NCBI RefSeq assembly: GCF_003986935.1
Contig: NZ_RJZE01000016.1
Span: forward strand, 124,001-188,000
From: Paraburkholderia kururiensis JCM 10599 = LMG 19447
Lineage (GTDB): Bacteria; Pseudomonadota; Gammaproteobacteria; Burkholderiales; Burkholderiaceae
DNA: 64,000 nt
Reading direction: 5' to 3'
Shown: positions 34,962-43,606 of the stretch, piece after piece
How positions within the stretch are numbered: the first letter of the stretch is position 1
Layout: each line of letters begins with the position of its first letter
Notes under the pieces: generated by a model
Told to the model about the DNA's origin: nothing
Databases searched by the model: none
Seen by the model: only the letters and a program-made list of their open reading frames with translations
Made by a program: the position numbers and the translations under genes

Positions 34962-35831
34962 ATGGATATCGGCTTTATCGGTCTCGGCGAAATGGGCGCC
35001 GCGATGGTTGCAAACATTCTGAAAGCGGGCCACAGCGTGCGCGTGTGGAACCGTACCCGCGAGCGCGCGTTGCCGCTTGCGGATGCCGGCGCGCGCATTG
35101 TCGAAACGCCCGCCGACGCCATGGCCGGCGACGCCGTGTTTTCCATGCTCGCCGACGATGCGGCAGTGGCCGAAGTCTTCGATGCCGCATTGATCGAGCG
35201 CGCACCGCGCGGCCTCGTGCACGTCAACATGGCGACGATTTCCGTTGCCCTCGCGCAGACGGTGGCGCGCATGCACGAAGAGCGTGGCCTGCACTACGTG
35301 GCCGCGCCGGTGCTCGGTCGCCCTGATGTGGCAGCGGCCGGCAAGCTCACGATCATGGCGGCCGGTGCGGCAGAGGCAGTCGATCGCGTGCAGCCGGTGC
35401 TCGATGCGGTGGGTCAGAAGACGTGGCGCATCGGCTCGCTGCCGCAGCAGGCGAACGTGATGAAACTCGCGGCCAACTTCATGCTGGCTTCGGCAGTGGA
35501 GGCGCTGGGTGAGGCGTCGGCGCTGCTGGGCGGGCATGGCGTGTCGATGCAGGACTTTCTCGACGTCGTGACGAGCGGGCCGTTTCCCGGTCCCGTGTAT
35601 CAGGGCTATGGCCGGATGATCGCGGAGCAGCGCTACGAGCCGGCGCTCTTCAAGGCACGACTGGGCCTCAAGGACGTGCGGCTCGCGCTGGCTGCGGCGG
35701 ATGCCACGTCCACCCCCTTGCCGATGGCGAGCGTGCTGCGCGACAGCCTGATCGAAGCCGTTGCGCACGGCGACGGCGAGCGTGACTTCGCCGTGCTGGG
35801 CAAGGTGGCGGCCCGCCGAGCGGGACGCTGA
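34962..35831 (+). CDS. NAD(P)-dependent oxidoreductase, 3-hydroxyisobutyrate dehydrogenase family
   Basis: A 289-residue beta-hydroxyacid dehydrogenase. The N-terminus MDIGFIGLGEMGAAMVANIL carries the GxGxMG Rossmann motif; the R in VWNRTRER suggests NADP preference. The catalytic lysine is K168 in NVMKLAANFM. APVLGRPDVAAAGKLTIMA is the substrate region, replacing the common APVSGG with APVLGR, as in the imine-reductase/GLYR-like branch. Start at 34962 is supported by GAGGAGAG upstream. The actual substrate is unknown. Confidence 0.88.
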   Translation: MDIGFIGLGEMGAAMVANILKAGHSVRVWNRTRERALPLADAGARIVETPADAMAGDAVFSMLADDAAVAEVFDAALIERAPRGLVHVNMATISVALAQTVARMHEERGLHYVAAPVLGRPDVAAAGKLTIMAAGAAEAVDRVQPVLDAVGQKTWRIGSLPQQANVMKLAANFMLASAVEALGEASALLGGHGVSMQDFLDVVTSGPFPGPVYQGYGRMIAEQRYEPALFKARLGLKDVRLALAAADATSTPLPMASVLRDSLIEAVAHGDGERDFAVLGKVAARRAGR

Positions 35832-35954
35832 CTCGACGGGCGCCGCTACTCGCAAAAGGAGTGCGCGGACGGGCATAATGGCTTCCCTGTTCTGCGCCGG
35901 TTCTGTGTCGGTTTTCGCGTTCACGGCTGGCGCCCCGCCCCTGAGGAAGTTCGA

Positions 35955-36599
35955 ATGAGCCTGCACACCTGGTGGCTGCTGGTTGCCACAGTCTTCGTCG
36001 TTTCCGCCATTCCCGGTCCGAATATGCTGCTCGTGATGACGCACGGCGCACGTTATGGACTGCGCCGTTCGAGCGCGACGATGGCGGGGTGCCTCACGGG
36101 CATCATGCTGATGGCGTCGATATCGGCGGCGGGTCTTGGCGTGTTCCTGCAGGCGTGGCCCACCATGTTCAACGCGCTGCGGCTCGCGGGCGCGGCCTAC
36201 CTGGTCTGGCTCGGCATCAAGGCGTGGCGTGCGCCGGCGGCCGAGGTGCGTGAAATGGCCGCAGCGGACGCCGAGGCTTCGTCGGCGCTGCTGCGCCGCT
36301 CGGCGTTTTCGCTCTTTCGCAACGGCTTTCTGGTGGCGAGCAGCAATCCGAAGGCGATTCTGTTTGCGGCGGCGCTGCTGCCGCAATTCATCGACGCGAG
36401 CCGGCCCGCACTGCCGCAGTTCGTCGTTCTCGTCGCGACGATCGCCGTGATCGAGGTGGGCTGGTATCTGATCTACGCGGGCTTCGGCACGCGCATCGGC
36501 GAGCGGCTGCGCAGCAAGAGCGTGGCGAAGGCGTTCAACCGGCTGACGGGCGGCGTATTCGTCGGATTCGGCGCGATGATGGCGCTCGTGCGGCATTGA
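35955..36599 (+). CDS. LysE/RhtB-family amino acid exporter
   Basis: A 214-residue inner-membrane protein with about six helices. FVVSAIPGPNMLLVMTHGARYG is the LysE-family opening (PGPxxxxV), and FRNGFLVASSNPKAILFAAALLPQF is the second conserved block. LysE/RhtB proteins export amino acids or their derivatives. It lies 123 bases downstream of the dehydrogenase on the same strand, so cotranscription is possible. GAGGAAG precedes the ATG. Substrate unknown. Confidence 0.9.
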   Translation: MSLHTWWLLVATVFVVSAIPGPNMLLVMTHGARYGLRRSSATMAGCLTGIMLMASISAAGLGVFLQAWPTMFNALRLAGAAYLVWLGIKAWRAPAAEVREMAAADAEASSALLRRSAFSLFRNGFLVASSNPKAILFAAALLPQFIDASRPALPQFVVLVATIAVIEVGWYLIYAGFGTRIGERLRSKSVAKAFNRLTGGVFVGFGAMMALVRH

Positions 36600-36673
36600 A
36601 CGACCACGGGCATCGCGCGGCTGGTGCCAGCCGCCGCGCGCCATCCCGCGTTGCGCCTAACTCCCGCGTCGGC

Positions 36674-37963
36674 TTAGTCCGCGCCCCTCACCACGCCGAG
36701 CAGAAATGCGGCGTCCGTGAAGACGAAGCACACCGCGCAGACGCCGTCCCACCCGGCCAGGCTCCAGGCCGCCCCTGAGAGCACCGCGCCCAGCGCGCCA
36801 CCCACGAAGAACATCCCCACGAAGATTCCGTTCAGACGTCCGCGCGCGGCCGGATTCATGAGATTGATCGAGCGCCGGCCCAACGTTTGATCGATGACCA
36901 CGCCGGCGTCCAGCGTGGCGGCGCTCGCTACCAGCAAGGTCAGGGCAAGCCCGGGATGCGCGGTCGGCGCGAAGCCGAGCCAGCCCGCGCCCGCCACGCC
37001 CATTGCAAGGATCGCCACGAGCATGGCGAGGTGGCCGCGCAAAAGCACGGCATTGCCGATGCCACGGTCGCCCGCCCGACCGGCGAGCGGCGTGACGATC
37101 GCGCCAGTCGCGCCCGCCAGCGCGAAAAGCGCGATGCCGTGCAGGCCGAGGCTGAAAGGCGGTTGCGCGAGCCGCAGGCCGATGGCGGTCCAGAACGCGC
37201 TGAACGCGCCCATCACCAGCGCGGCGGAGAGCGACCGCCGTTGCAGGACCGGCTCCGTGCGCAGCAGCGTCCAGAGCGAGCCCAGCAGAGCGACATAACG
37301 GGTGGCGGGCTGCGGACGGCGCACCGGCAGCCGCAGGCTCAGCAGCAGGGCGAGCAGCGCGTCGGCTGCTGCTGCGACGCCGTAGAAGCCGCGCCAGCTC
37401 ACCGAACCGGCTATGACGCTGGCCAGCGGCCGCGACAGCAGAATCCCCACCATCAGTCCGCTCATCACGTTGCCCACCGCCCGGCCGCGTTGATGCTCGG
37501 GCGCCATCGACGCGGCCATCGGTACGAGCATCTGGATCACGCTCGATGCCGCGCCGGCCAGGAAAATGGCGACGAGAAAGAGCGGGCCGGAGCGCGTGAA
37601 CATGGGCACGGCGAGGAACGCGGCGCAGGCAGCGAGCGTGCGCACGATCAGGCGCCGGTTTTCCACGAGGTCGCACAACGGAACGAGCAGCACGAGCCCG
37701 GCGGCGTACCCGAGCTGCGGCAGCATGGCGACGAGCCCCGCGAGCGAGGCCGGCAGACGCAGCGAATCGGCGATCGTGCCGGTGAGCGGCTGCGCCGCAA
37801 ACAGATCGACCACGATGATGCCTACCGCCGCCGAGAAGAACAGCATGAGCGGCGTGGAAAGGCCCGTGGGCGCGGCGGCGCTTTGTGCGACGTCGGCCTC
37901 GCATGGGACGGCGGCGGCGCAGGAGGCGTTGGCGTTTGTGCCGGCGTTGGCGGAAGAATTCAT
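36674..37963 (-). CDS. MFS transporter
   Basis: A 429-residue twelve-helix major facilitator protein. The first about 35 residues are a soluble Ala/Asn-rich leader. LVPLCDLVENRRLIV takes the place of the MFS loop 2-3 motif; the second half has GRRSINLMNPAARGRLNGIF. This pattern is typical of the YnfM/Bcr-like branch often divergent from LysR genes. The adjacent divergent LysR gene starts 93 bases away, making it the probable regulator. Substrate unknown, possibly a small organic compound. Confidence 0.9.
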   Translation of the reverse strand: MNSSANAGTNANASCAAAVPCEADVAQSAAAPTGLSTPLMLFFSAAVGIIVVDLFAAQPLTGTIADSLRLPASLAGLVAMLPQLGYAAGLVLLVPLCDLVENRRLIVRTLAACAAFLAVPMFTRSGPLFLVAIFLAGAASSVIQMLVPMAASMAPEHQRGRAVGNVMSGLMVGILLSRPLASVIAGSVSWRGFYGVAAAADALLALLLSLRLPVRRPQPATRYVALLGSLWTLLRTEPVLQRRSLSAALVMGAFSAFWTAIGLRLAQPPFSLGLHGIALFALAGATGAIVTPLAGRAGDRGIGNAVLLRGHLAMLVAILAMGVAGAGWLGFAPTAHPGLALTLLVASAATLDAGVVIDQTLGRRSINLMNPAARGRLNGIFVGMFFVGGALGAVLSGAAWSLAGWDGVCAVCFVFTDAAFLLGVVRGAD

Positions 37964-38015
37964 CCAGATGGCTCCAGAAGCAATGTCCGCTCATCGTACG
38001 AACCGCTGTGCTATG

Positions 38016-38034
38016 CGACAATTGAAATATGTCG
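38016..38034. promoter_or_regulatory. Inverted repeat in MFS/LysR divergent gap, candidate LysR operator
   Basis: CGACA, nine AT-rich bases, then TGTCG form a perfect 5-base dyad in the 93-base gap. It lies 23 bases before the LysR start, as for autoregulatory LysR-box sites. An ATTGAAATAT centre makes it stand out from GC-rich surroundings. Confidence 0.5.
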
Positions 38035-38056
38035 ATAATCTTTATGCGAGATTGTT

Positions 38057-38971
38057 TTGAATACCCGTGACCTTCAGGCTTTCGTGGCGGTGGTGGATAG
38101 CGGCTCGATGGTGCGTGCCGCGCAGACGTTGCATCTGACGCAGCCGGGTCTCACGCGTCGCGTGCAGAACCTGGAAACCACGCTGGGCATGCCGCTGCTC
38201 GATCGTCAGGCGAAGCCGCTCAAGCCGACGGCCGCTGGGCGTGAGGTGTATGCGCTCGCGCGCAACGTGCTGGGCGCCGTCGACGACCTGTTAGCGCTCA
38301 CTTCACCCGACAGCGAGCCGGCTGGCGAGCTGAGGCTCGGCGTGCCCCCGTTTCTCTCGGAATTCGCGCTGGAAGAGCCCGTGGACCGGTTGCGCAGCGC
38401 GTTCCCGAAACTCACCTTGCGGGTCACGGCGGCATGGTCGCCCGGGCTGTTGCAGAGCGTGGAGCGGGCGTCGGCAGACGCCGCTGTCGTGCTGATGCCG
38501 TCCAACGTGGCGCTGCCGGACACCGTGGTGTCGACACGGCTTGCGTGCCTGTCCACCGTCGTGGTGGCGCCGCGCTCGCTGGACTTGCCGGATACGCCGG
38601 TGGCGCTCGCCGAACTGTCGCGCTACGCGTGGGTGCTGAATCAGGACGGCTGTGGCATGCGATCCGCGCTCTCGCGGGCGCTGGCGGCGGGCGGACTGCC
38701 GTTCAATGTGGCCGTCGAGGCATTCGGCTCGGACCTGCAGCTTTCGTTGGTGGCGCGCGGGCTGGGCATCGGCATCGTGCCGCCGGACCGGCTGGAGCGG
38801 TCGCCGCACCGAGATCGGCTCAGGGTGGTGGAGACCACGGACTTCCGGTCCGACGTCAACGTGTGGCTGGTGCATGGCGCGCTGCCGGGGCGCCTCGCGC
38901 GTGCCGTCGGTCTGCTGCGCGAGGCGCTGGTCGAGACGCTCGTGGCCAACGGCATTGCGGCCGCGAAGTAG
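38057..38971 (+). CDS. LysR-family transcriptional regulator
   Basis: A 304-residue regulator. Residues 1-60 are the winged helix-turn-helix: NTRDLQAFVAVVDSGSMVRA, LTQPGLTRRVQNLE and GMPLLDRQAKPLKPT. The effector-binding domain starts near residue 90 (GELRLGVPP). The start codon is TTG at 38057; the only near upstream ATG (38044) is out of frame, so TTG is the sensible choice and matches LysR proteins starting MNxxxLxxF. It is divergent from an MFS transporter. The inducer is unknown. Confidence 0.9.
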   Translation: MNTRDLQAFVAVVDSGSMVRAAQTLHLTQPGLTRRVQNLETTLGMPLLDRQAKPLKPTAAGREVYALARNVLGAVDDLLALTSPDSEPAGELRLGVPPFLSEFALEEPVDRLRSAFPKLTLRVTAAWSPGLLQSVERASADAAVVLMPSNVALPDTVVSTRLACLSTVVVAPRSLDLPDTPVALAELSRYAWVLNQDGCGMRSALSRALAAGGLPFNVAVEAFGSDLQLSLVARGLGIGIVPPDRLERSPHRDRLRVVETTDFRSDVNVWLVHGALPGRLARAVGLLREALVETLVANGIAAAK

Positions 38972-39106
38972 GCGGCGCGATCAAGGTGGGCGGCCGTCCG
39001 GCGAATCCTCCGGGCGGCATAAAGGCGGGAGAGGGTGGCTGTCGCTCAAACCGTTCGATTCGCTGTTGCTCGACGACAACAATTGGGGATTGCCCGCATT
39101 TTCATG

Positions 39107-39135
39107 TTGCGTCGCACCAAGCGTTTTGCTATAGT
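39107..39135 (+). promoter_or_regulatory. Sigma-70-type promoter of the candidate sRNA
   Basis: TTGCGT at 39107-39112, a 17-base spacer, then TATAGT at 39130-39135. Both hexamers are close to consensus and spacing is ideal. Transcription would begin near 39141, just ahead of the anti-Shine-Dalgarno region, with no open reading frame of note downstream before the terminator. Confidence 0.6.
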
Positions 39136-39140
39136 TGGAA

Positions 39141-39202
39141 CTGTCTCCTCCATGTCTCCTCTGATATGGATTCAGCCCGCCAAACAAGGCGGGCTTTTTT
39201 TT
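39141..39202 (+). ncRNA. Candidate small regulatory RNA with anti-Shine-Dalgarno loops
   Basis: An about 60-nucleotide RNA is predicted between a good promoter (39107-39135) and a strong terminator (39174-39202). It has two CU-rich motifs, TCTCCTCC at 39144-39151 and TCTCCTCT at 39155-39162, complementary to ribosome-binding sites. The second lies in the 12-base loop of a stem TCCAT/ATGGA (39149-39153 with 39166-39170), so it is exposed. A short hairpin, CU-rich loop and terminator is the layout of trans-acting sRNAs that block translation. I recall a Burkholderia sRNA of this kind, NcS27, but cannot compare sequences here. It stands between a LysR gene and convergent ompW. Confidence 0.55.
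39174..39202 (+). terminator. Strong rho-independent terminator
   Basis: AGCCCGCC, loop AAACAA, GGCGGGCT, then eight T residues (39195-39202). It ends the candidate sRNA. It is far from the LysR stop (38971), and a terminator of this strength would not be needed for that gene alone. Confidence 0.85.
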
Positions 39203-39271
39203 GCCCTGGCAATCCCGGCCAGCATCACAGACGCATGCCGTTCCCAACGCTCCAGCGTCTCGCATCCAATC

Positions 39272-40105
39272 TCAGAACCGATACGACAGCGCCAGATACG
39301 TGATGATCGGATCGGCCTTCAGCTCCGATTGCGTCACGGCCAGTTGCGTGCCGTCCGCCGCCTTGATGATCACCGACGACGTCGTCTTCAACGGGATGTA
39401 AGTCACCGAGGCCGTCACGCCCCAATGTTCGTTGATGTTGTACACGGCGCCCGCGTTGAACACCGGCGCCCAGGACGACGACGCCTTCGCCTCCACTCGC
39501 GTCTGCCCCGGCTTGCCCGCGCCCGCGGCGAGAATGGCGCCCAGATTCTGCTGCGTCGACTGCACGAAGTTCGGATTCAGTTCGAGGTTGGTGAAGAAGT
39601 TGTACGACACGCCCACGCCGATGAACGGCCGGAACTTCGACGTCGACGACGCGAAGTAGTACTGGAACAACAGCGCCGGGCTCCACTGCCGCACGCTCTT
39701 CACGATCGGATTGACGCCCGCCTGCCCGATGTCCTGGCTGCCGAGTGCGCCCGCCGGCCCCGGCGGCTTGATGGTGCCGTGGCCGTAGATCTTGAACGTC
39801 GGCGGCACGCCCGCCACGCTCGTGATCGCGATGTTGTCCGTGAGGAAGTGGCTGAAGACGAGCCCGAGGGTATCCGCCTTGTTCGAGGCGAGCCCTGTGC
39901 CCGACGACGTGAACGACGACGGCAGCCGCAACGGCGTGTTGATCGGCGTGGGCGCCACGTGCGTGGTGAGCGGCTGGCTCGACTGCTGCGGCATGATGTG
40001 GAACCAGCCGAGCGACACGACGTCGTCGCCGGCCTTCTGTGCGTACGCGCTGGCACACGCGCAAAGCGCGAGCGCCGCCAACGCGGGTCTCAAGGTGCTG
40101 TGCAT
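39272..40105 (-). CDS. ompW: OmpW-family outer membrane protein
   Basis: A 277-residue protein. A signal peptide ends AYAQ near residue 22. It has OmpW-type beta-strand pattern: VSLGWFHIMPQ, TLGLVFSHFLTDNIAITSVAG, SPALLFQYYF, FRPFIGVGVSYNFFTN, and closing with a C-terminal phenylalanine (ITYLALSYRF), as outer membrane barrels require for BAM recognition. OmpW forms an eight-stranded barrel for hydrophobic solutes. It lies downstream of the DUF2957 lipoprotein on the same strand, with about 190 bases between. Confidence 0.88.
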   Translation of the reverse strand: MHSTLRPALAALALCACASAYAQKAGDDVVSLGWFHIMPQQSSQPLTTHVAPTPINTPLRLPSSFTSSGTGLASNKADTLGLVFSHFLTDNIAITSVAGVPPTFKIYGHGTIKPPGPAGALGSQDIGQAGVNPIVKSVRQWSPALLFQYYFASSTSKFRPFIGVGVSYNFFTNLELNPNFVQSTQQNLGAILAAGAGKPGQTRVEAKASSSWAPVFNAGAVYNINEHWGVTASVTYIPLKTTSSVIIKAADGTQLAVTQSELKADPIITYLALSYRF

Positions 40106-40296
40106 GTTTTCTCTCCCTGCTTCCCTTCAGCGGGCAAGCCTGCTTCGCGCTACGGCGCAACGGGCGTGGCCGCCCGCTGCGTCGTGCGTCGCGCCCACAC
40201 CCCTCGTCGCGTGTACCGGAGGTACCGGCTGCGCGGCTGAGGGGCGCGGGCGGAAGCGGCCGCCTCGTTCCGTTGTCTCGGTGTGCGCCTCGTCCA

Positions 40297-41544
40297 TTAC
40301 TGGACGAAGGCGCCGATGGTGAAGTACGGCGACGACGCGTTCGTCATGTCGAGGAAGCCGAACACGCCGCCCGAGAAGATGAACTTGCCGGTGGGCGCAG
40401 TGCCCGCCGCGGCATCTGCATGCACCGAGGTCACGACGCCCGGCACCGCTTCCGCGTAGCTCAGGTTGAGCGCAGTGGCGAGCGACGCCTGCGACGGCTG
40501 GAACGGATCGAGCAGCGTGGCCTGCGTGCCGGCGATCGCCGTGGTGCGGTAGTTGAACGCGCTATCCACGCCGATGTATTCGCCGTCCTGCGAGCCCTGC
40601 GCGATGGCCGTTTGCGGCGCGAGAATCGAGATGCCCGATTCGTCGTCGGCGACGGGGCCGGAGATGCCGTTCTGCGGATTCGGCGTGAGCGTGGAGTTGG
40701 CCACGCCCGTGCGCACGAGAATCGGCACCAACTGATTGCGCAGCTTGCCGACGATCATGAAGCCCTTGGCGTACGGCGTCGTGGCGAGCGTCGGCTTGGC
40801 CTGGCCCTGGAACTTGTCCGTTTCGAACGCGCCGCTGCCGTCTGCCGACTGCACGAAGTTCGTTCCCGGCTGCTGACACGTGCCGGCGTTGACGCCGGTG
40901 TTGTCGCACTCGGTCCACGTGCCGTCCGCGTTGATGGTGATCTTCGAATCCACCACCACCGGCAGGAAGTTCTGCGACGGCACCTGGTGATAGCCGAGCT
41001 GGTTATAGGTGCCGGCCACGTTCGCGATGTTCGTCTCGAGCGACGAGAAACCGATGAACGGGTAGTACGGGAACGTCGTGTCGGGCACGGCCCCTTCGCC
41101 GAGGATGCCGCCGAACTGGATCTCCTTGCCCGGAATCGTGCCGCCCGCCACGCCGAAGCCGACGAAGATGCGCGCCGGACGGTTCGGATCGAGACTCGCG
41201 CCGTTCAGACGGAACGCGCACTGGTTGAGCTTCTGCGTGGGCAGCGCCGTCTCCTGCGTGATCGTGCCGCTTTGCGACGTGCCGGCGCGCGTGGGCGAAA
41301 CGGTGCCCGTAGTCTGCGGGATCGGCGACTCGACGTAGGTCACCTGCCAGGTCATCTTCGTCGTGTCGAGTTGCAGCTTGACGAGTTCGCCGTCGCCGCC
41401 ACCGCCCGTGTAGACCGTGTTGTAGTCGAGCGATGCGGGACACAGCCGCACTTCCGGCGGCGGCGCCGACGTGCCGCCACCGCCGCCGCATGCCGCGAGT
41501 ATCGGCGCCGCGATAACGGCCGCCGCAAAGGTCTTCCAGTTCAT
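40297..41544 (-). CDS. DUF2957 family lipoprotein
   Basis: A 415-residue probable lipoprotein. The N-terminus is MNWKTFAAAVIAAPILAACG with a LAAC lipobox and a run of glycines. Blocks such as VESPIPQTTGTVSPTRAG, FVGFGVAGGTIPGKEIQFGG and DDESGISIL are shared with the next gene upstream, so they are paralogues. I assign DUF2957, a Burkholderia-centred family of unknown function. A strong GGAGGGG ribosome site precedes the ATG. The protein is beta-rich by appearance and likely outer-membrane or periplasmic. Confidence 0.8.
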   Translation of the reverse strand: MNWKTFAAAVIAAPILAACGGGGGTSAPPPEVRLCPASLDYNTVYTGGGGDGELVKLQLDTTKMTWQVTYVESPIPQTTGTVSPTRAGTSQSGTITQETALPTQKLNQCAFRLNGASLDPNRPARIFVGFGVAGGTIPGKEIQFGGILGEGAVPDTTFPYYPFIGFSSLETNIANVAGTYNQLGYHQVPSQNFLPVVVDSKITINADGTWTECDNTGVNAGTCQQPGTNFVQSADGSGAFETDKFQGQAKPTLATTPYAKGFMIVGKLRNQLVPILVRTGVANSTLTPNPQNGISGPVADDESGISILAPQTAIAQGSQDGEYIGVDSAFNYRTTAIAGTQATLLDPFQPSQASLATALNLSYAEAVPGVVTSVHADAAAGTAPTGKFIFSGGVFGFLDMTNASSPYFTIGAFVQ

Positions 41545-41736
41545 ACCGCCCCTCCATGATCTTTTCGTTGTGAGCGGCCAGCTCCCTGTCCAGCCGCGCT
41601 TCGTCTCGTTCTCTAACGGTGTTGCCGGTGCTGCGTTTTTTGTGCTGCTTTTATGGTTCTGCTGCTGGGGTGCGTCGTGCGTCTCGCGGGGGCGCGAGGT
41701 GTGTGCTTCCTTTCGATGCTGCCGTTCCTCCTCAAC

Positions 41737-43080
41737 TCACTTGCTGATCTGTGCGCCCACACCGAAGTACGGATTGCTCGACCACGTGCCGCCTGAGGCG
41801 AGGCCGCCGTTCATGGTGTCGTTGATCAGGATGGCGTACAAACCGCCCGAGGCGATCGCGAAACCGCTCTGGCCGCGCGTGTCCGTCACGCCGATGAGGC
41901 CGGGCGTCGAGAGGCCGTAGTTGAGCGCGAAACCATCTTCGTTGGCCGCCGTGGTCGGGTTGATGAACGTGCCCACGCCGCCCTGGATGAGGGTGGCCGT
42001 GTACTTGAAGTTCGAGTCGGCGCCTACGTAGCCGCCGTCGAAGCCGCCCGATGCAATCGCCGTGTTCTTCGCGAGCAGCGCGATGCCCGATTCGTCGTCG
42101 GCCTGCAGCGCGCTGAGGTTCACGTTGCCGGTGCGCACGACGAGCGGCACGGTGGCGCCGTTGACCTGGCCGAGCACCATGTGCGCGCTCGCCGAAATGC
42201 CGAGCGGCAGCGTCTGCGCGCTGATCTGCGGAGCCTGCGTGCTGGTGAAGTAGCCGTTGCTGCCCGCGGTCCACGGGTTGCCTGTGGTGAGGCAGCGGGT
42301 GGCCGACGTGCAGGCGCCGTTGGCGTCGAACGTTTCGGTCGAGTTCGCGCCCGCCGTGAGGTAATTGCCCGACGGCGTGATGTGATAGAGCAGCCCGTTA
42401 TACGTGCCGGGCAGTTTCGAGATGTCCGTCGTCGTGCTCGCGAAACCGAGGAACGGATAGAAGTCGAATTGGCGATTCGGCACCTGGCCGACGCCGGTAC
42501 CGAGCCCAAGGATGCTCACGCCGCTGAACTGCACCGTCGCGCCCGGAATGCCGCCGCCCGCCACGCCGAGGCCCACCAGCACCATCGGCGGATTGCTCGT
42601 GTTGAAGCTCGCGGCGGTGCTGTAGGTACCGCCGCCAGGCGCCGTGCCGCTGCCGGGTTCGAGAATGAAGGCGCAACGCGTTTGTTCGGCGGTAGGCAGC
42701 GTGCCGGTGGGCGGATGCGCAACGTTGCCGGTGATCGTCACGCCTGCGCGCGTTGGCGACACGGTACCGGTGGTGAGCGGAATGGGCGACTCCCACCACT
42801 TGAGCGTGTAGGTCATCGCGGTGGCGTTGATGTTGAGACTCACGATCTCACCGCTGCCGGCGCCGCCCAGATACGTCGAGCTGCCGATGTCGCCGGTGGC
42901 CGGGCACAGCGCCGCGGCGCCGGCGCCTTGCGCGGGCGGGCCCTGAACGCCGCAACTGGCGCCCGAGCATTGAGGAACGTTGATGGCGCCTGGTGCATCA
43001 GCCTTTCCGCCGCCGCAAGCAATCAGCAAGGGTGCAGTGGCGATGGCCAGCGCCAGTCCCACCGAAACGGTGTGCGACAT
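41737..43080 (-). CDS. DUF2957 family lipoprotein, paralogue
   Basis: A 447-residue probable lipoprotein with signal and lipobox LLIACGGG. It shares with its downstream neighbour the blocks ESPIPLTTGTVSPTRAG, VGLGVAGGGIPGATVQFSG, FYPFLGFAS and ADDESGIALLA, in the same order. Repeated Gly/Thr/Ser-rich segments suggest a beta-structured surface or periplasmic protein. It is 192 bases upstream of the other copy. The conserved middle is a tandem gene duplication; N- and C-termini have diverged. Function is unknown. Confidence 0.8.
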   Translation of the reverse strand: MSHTVSVGLALAIATAPLLIACGGGKADAPGAINVPQCSGASCGVQGPPAQGAGAAALCPATGDIGSSTYLGGAGSGEIVSLNINATAMTYTLKWWESPIPLTTGTVSPTRAGVTITGNVAHPPTGTLPTAEQTRCAFILEPGSGTAPGGGTYSTAASFNTSNPPMVLVGLGVAGGGIPGATVQFSGVSILGLGTGVGQVPNRQFDFYPFLGFASTTTDISKLPGTYNGLLYHITPSGNYLTAGANSTETFDANGACTSATRCLTTGNPWTAGSNGYFTSTQAPQISAQTLPLGISASAHMVLGQVNGATVPLVVRTGNVNLSALQADDESGIALLAKNTAIASGGFDGGYVGADSNFKYTATLIQGGVGTFINPTTAANEDGFALNYGLSTPGLIGVTDTRGQSGFAIASGGLYAILINDTMNGGLASGGTWSSNPYFGVGAQISK

Positions 43081-43606
43081 TGTTGTCTCCCTGATCTCGT
43101 TTAATTGTGCGGTGTAATTTCGCCGGGCTCTTTATGGCTGTCAATTGAAAGAACCGTCTAAAAAAGTCGATTCAAACAGCGTTTTATTCGCCGATGCCGC
43201 CTTGTGGCGAGGCTCGCCGCCCTTTTAAACGGAACACGGGTTTACGGCAGGACACAGATTGTGTTGCGCGTGCGGCGCAACATCGCCAAGGCCTTGCTGT
43301 GCGGCGCCGGCGGCCAAATCGCGTCATCCTGCCGGAACGGTCGTTCGCACAAAAATACGTGAATTCCCTATGCGGAAATCAATGCCGTTTTAGCAATAGA
43401 AGCAAGAAAAATTTCCCGTCTATATGGAAATTCCCAATAGCTGCGCGCTTTTCTCGTTATTCGGGCGGCTTTTAAAGGGTGCAACGGGCGGTGCGGGGGG
43501 CTCGCATTTCTGGTGAGGTGCTGCCGTGTCATCGCACGTACAGGCGTTTGAAAAAAAGAAGCCGGCTGGATGAAAGCCGGCTTCGTGGGATGGACCGCCT
43601 GTGCTA
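43081..43606. other. 526-base gap between DUF2957 and argC
   Basis: No protein gene is supported. The stretch 43085-43450 is AT-richer than the rest of the window (for example 43365-43470) and must hold the promoter of the DUF2957 gene. It ends in the argC terminator at 43551-43584. The AT-rich stretch has no recognised riboswitch or long palindrome. Confidence 0.5.
43551..43584 (-). terminator. Rho-independent terminator of argC
   Basis: Read on the minus strand, AAGCCGGC, loop TTTCATCCA, GCCGGCTT, then a tract of seven T residues (43557-43551). It lies 23 bases beyond the argC stop. Confidence 0.85.

Noticed and set aside
39035..40240. A plus-strand open frame running through the sRNA region and opposite ompW
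   Set aside because: It crosses a strong terminator, has no ribosome site and is antisense to ompW over most of its length.
43365..43470. AT-rich stretch before argC as a possible promoter for a hidden gene
   Set aside because: No open frame with plausible signals follows on either strand before the argC terminator.
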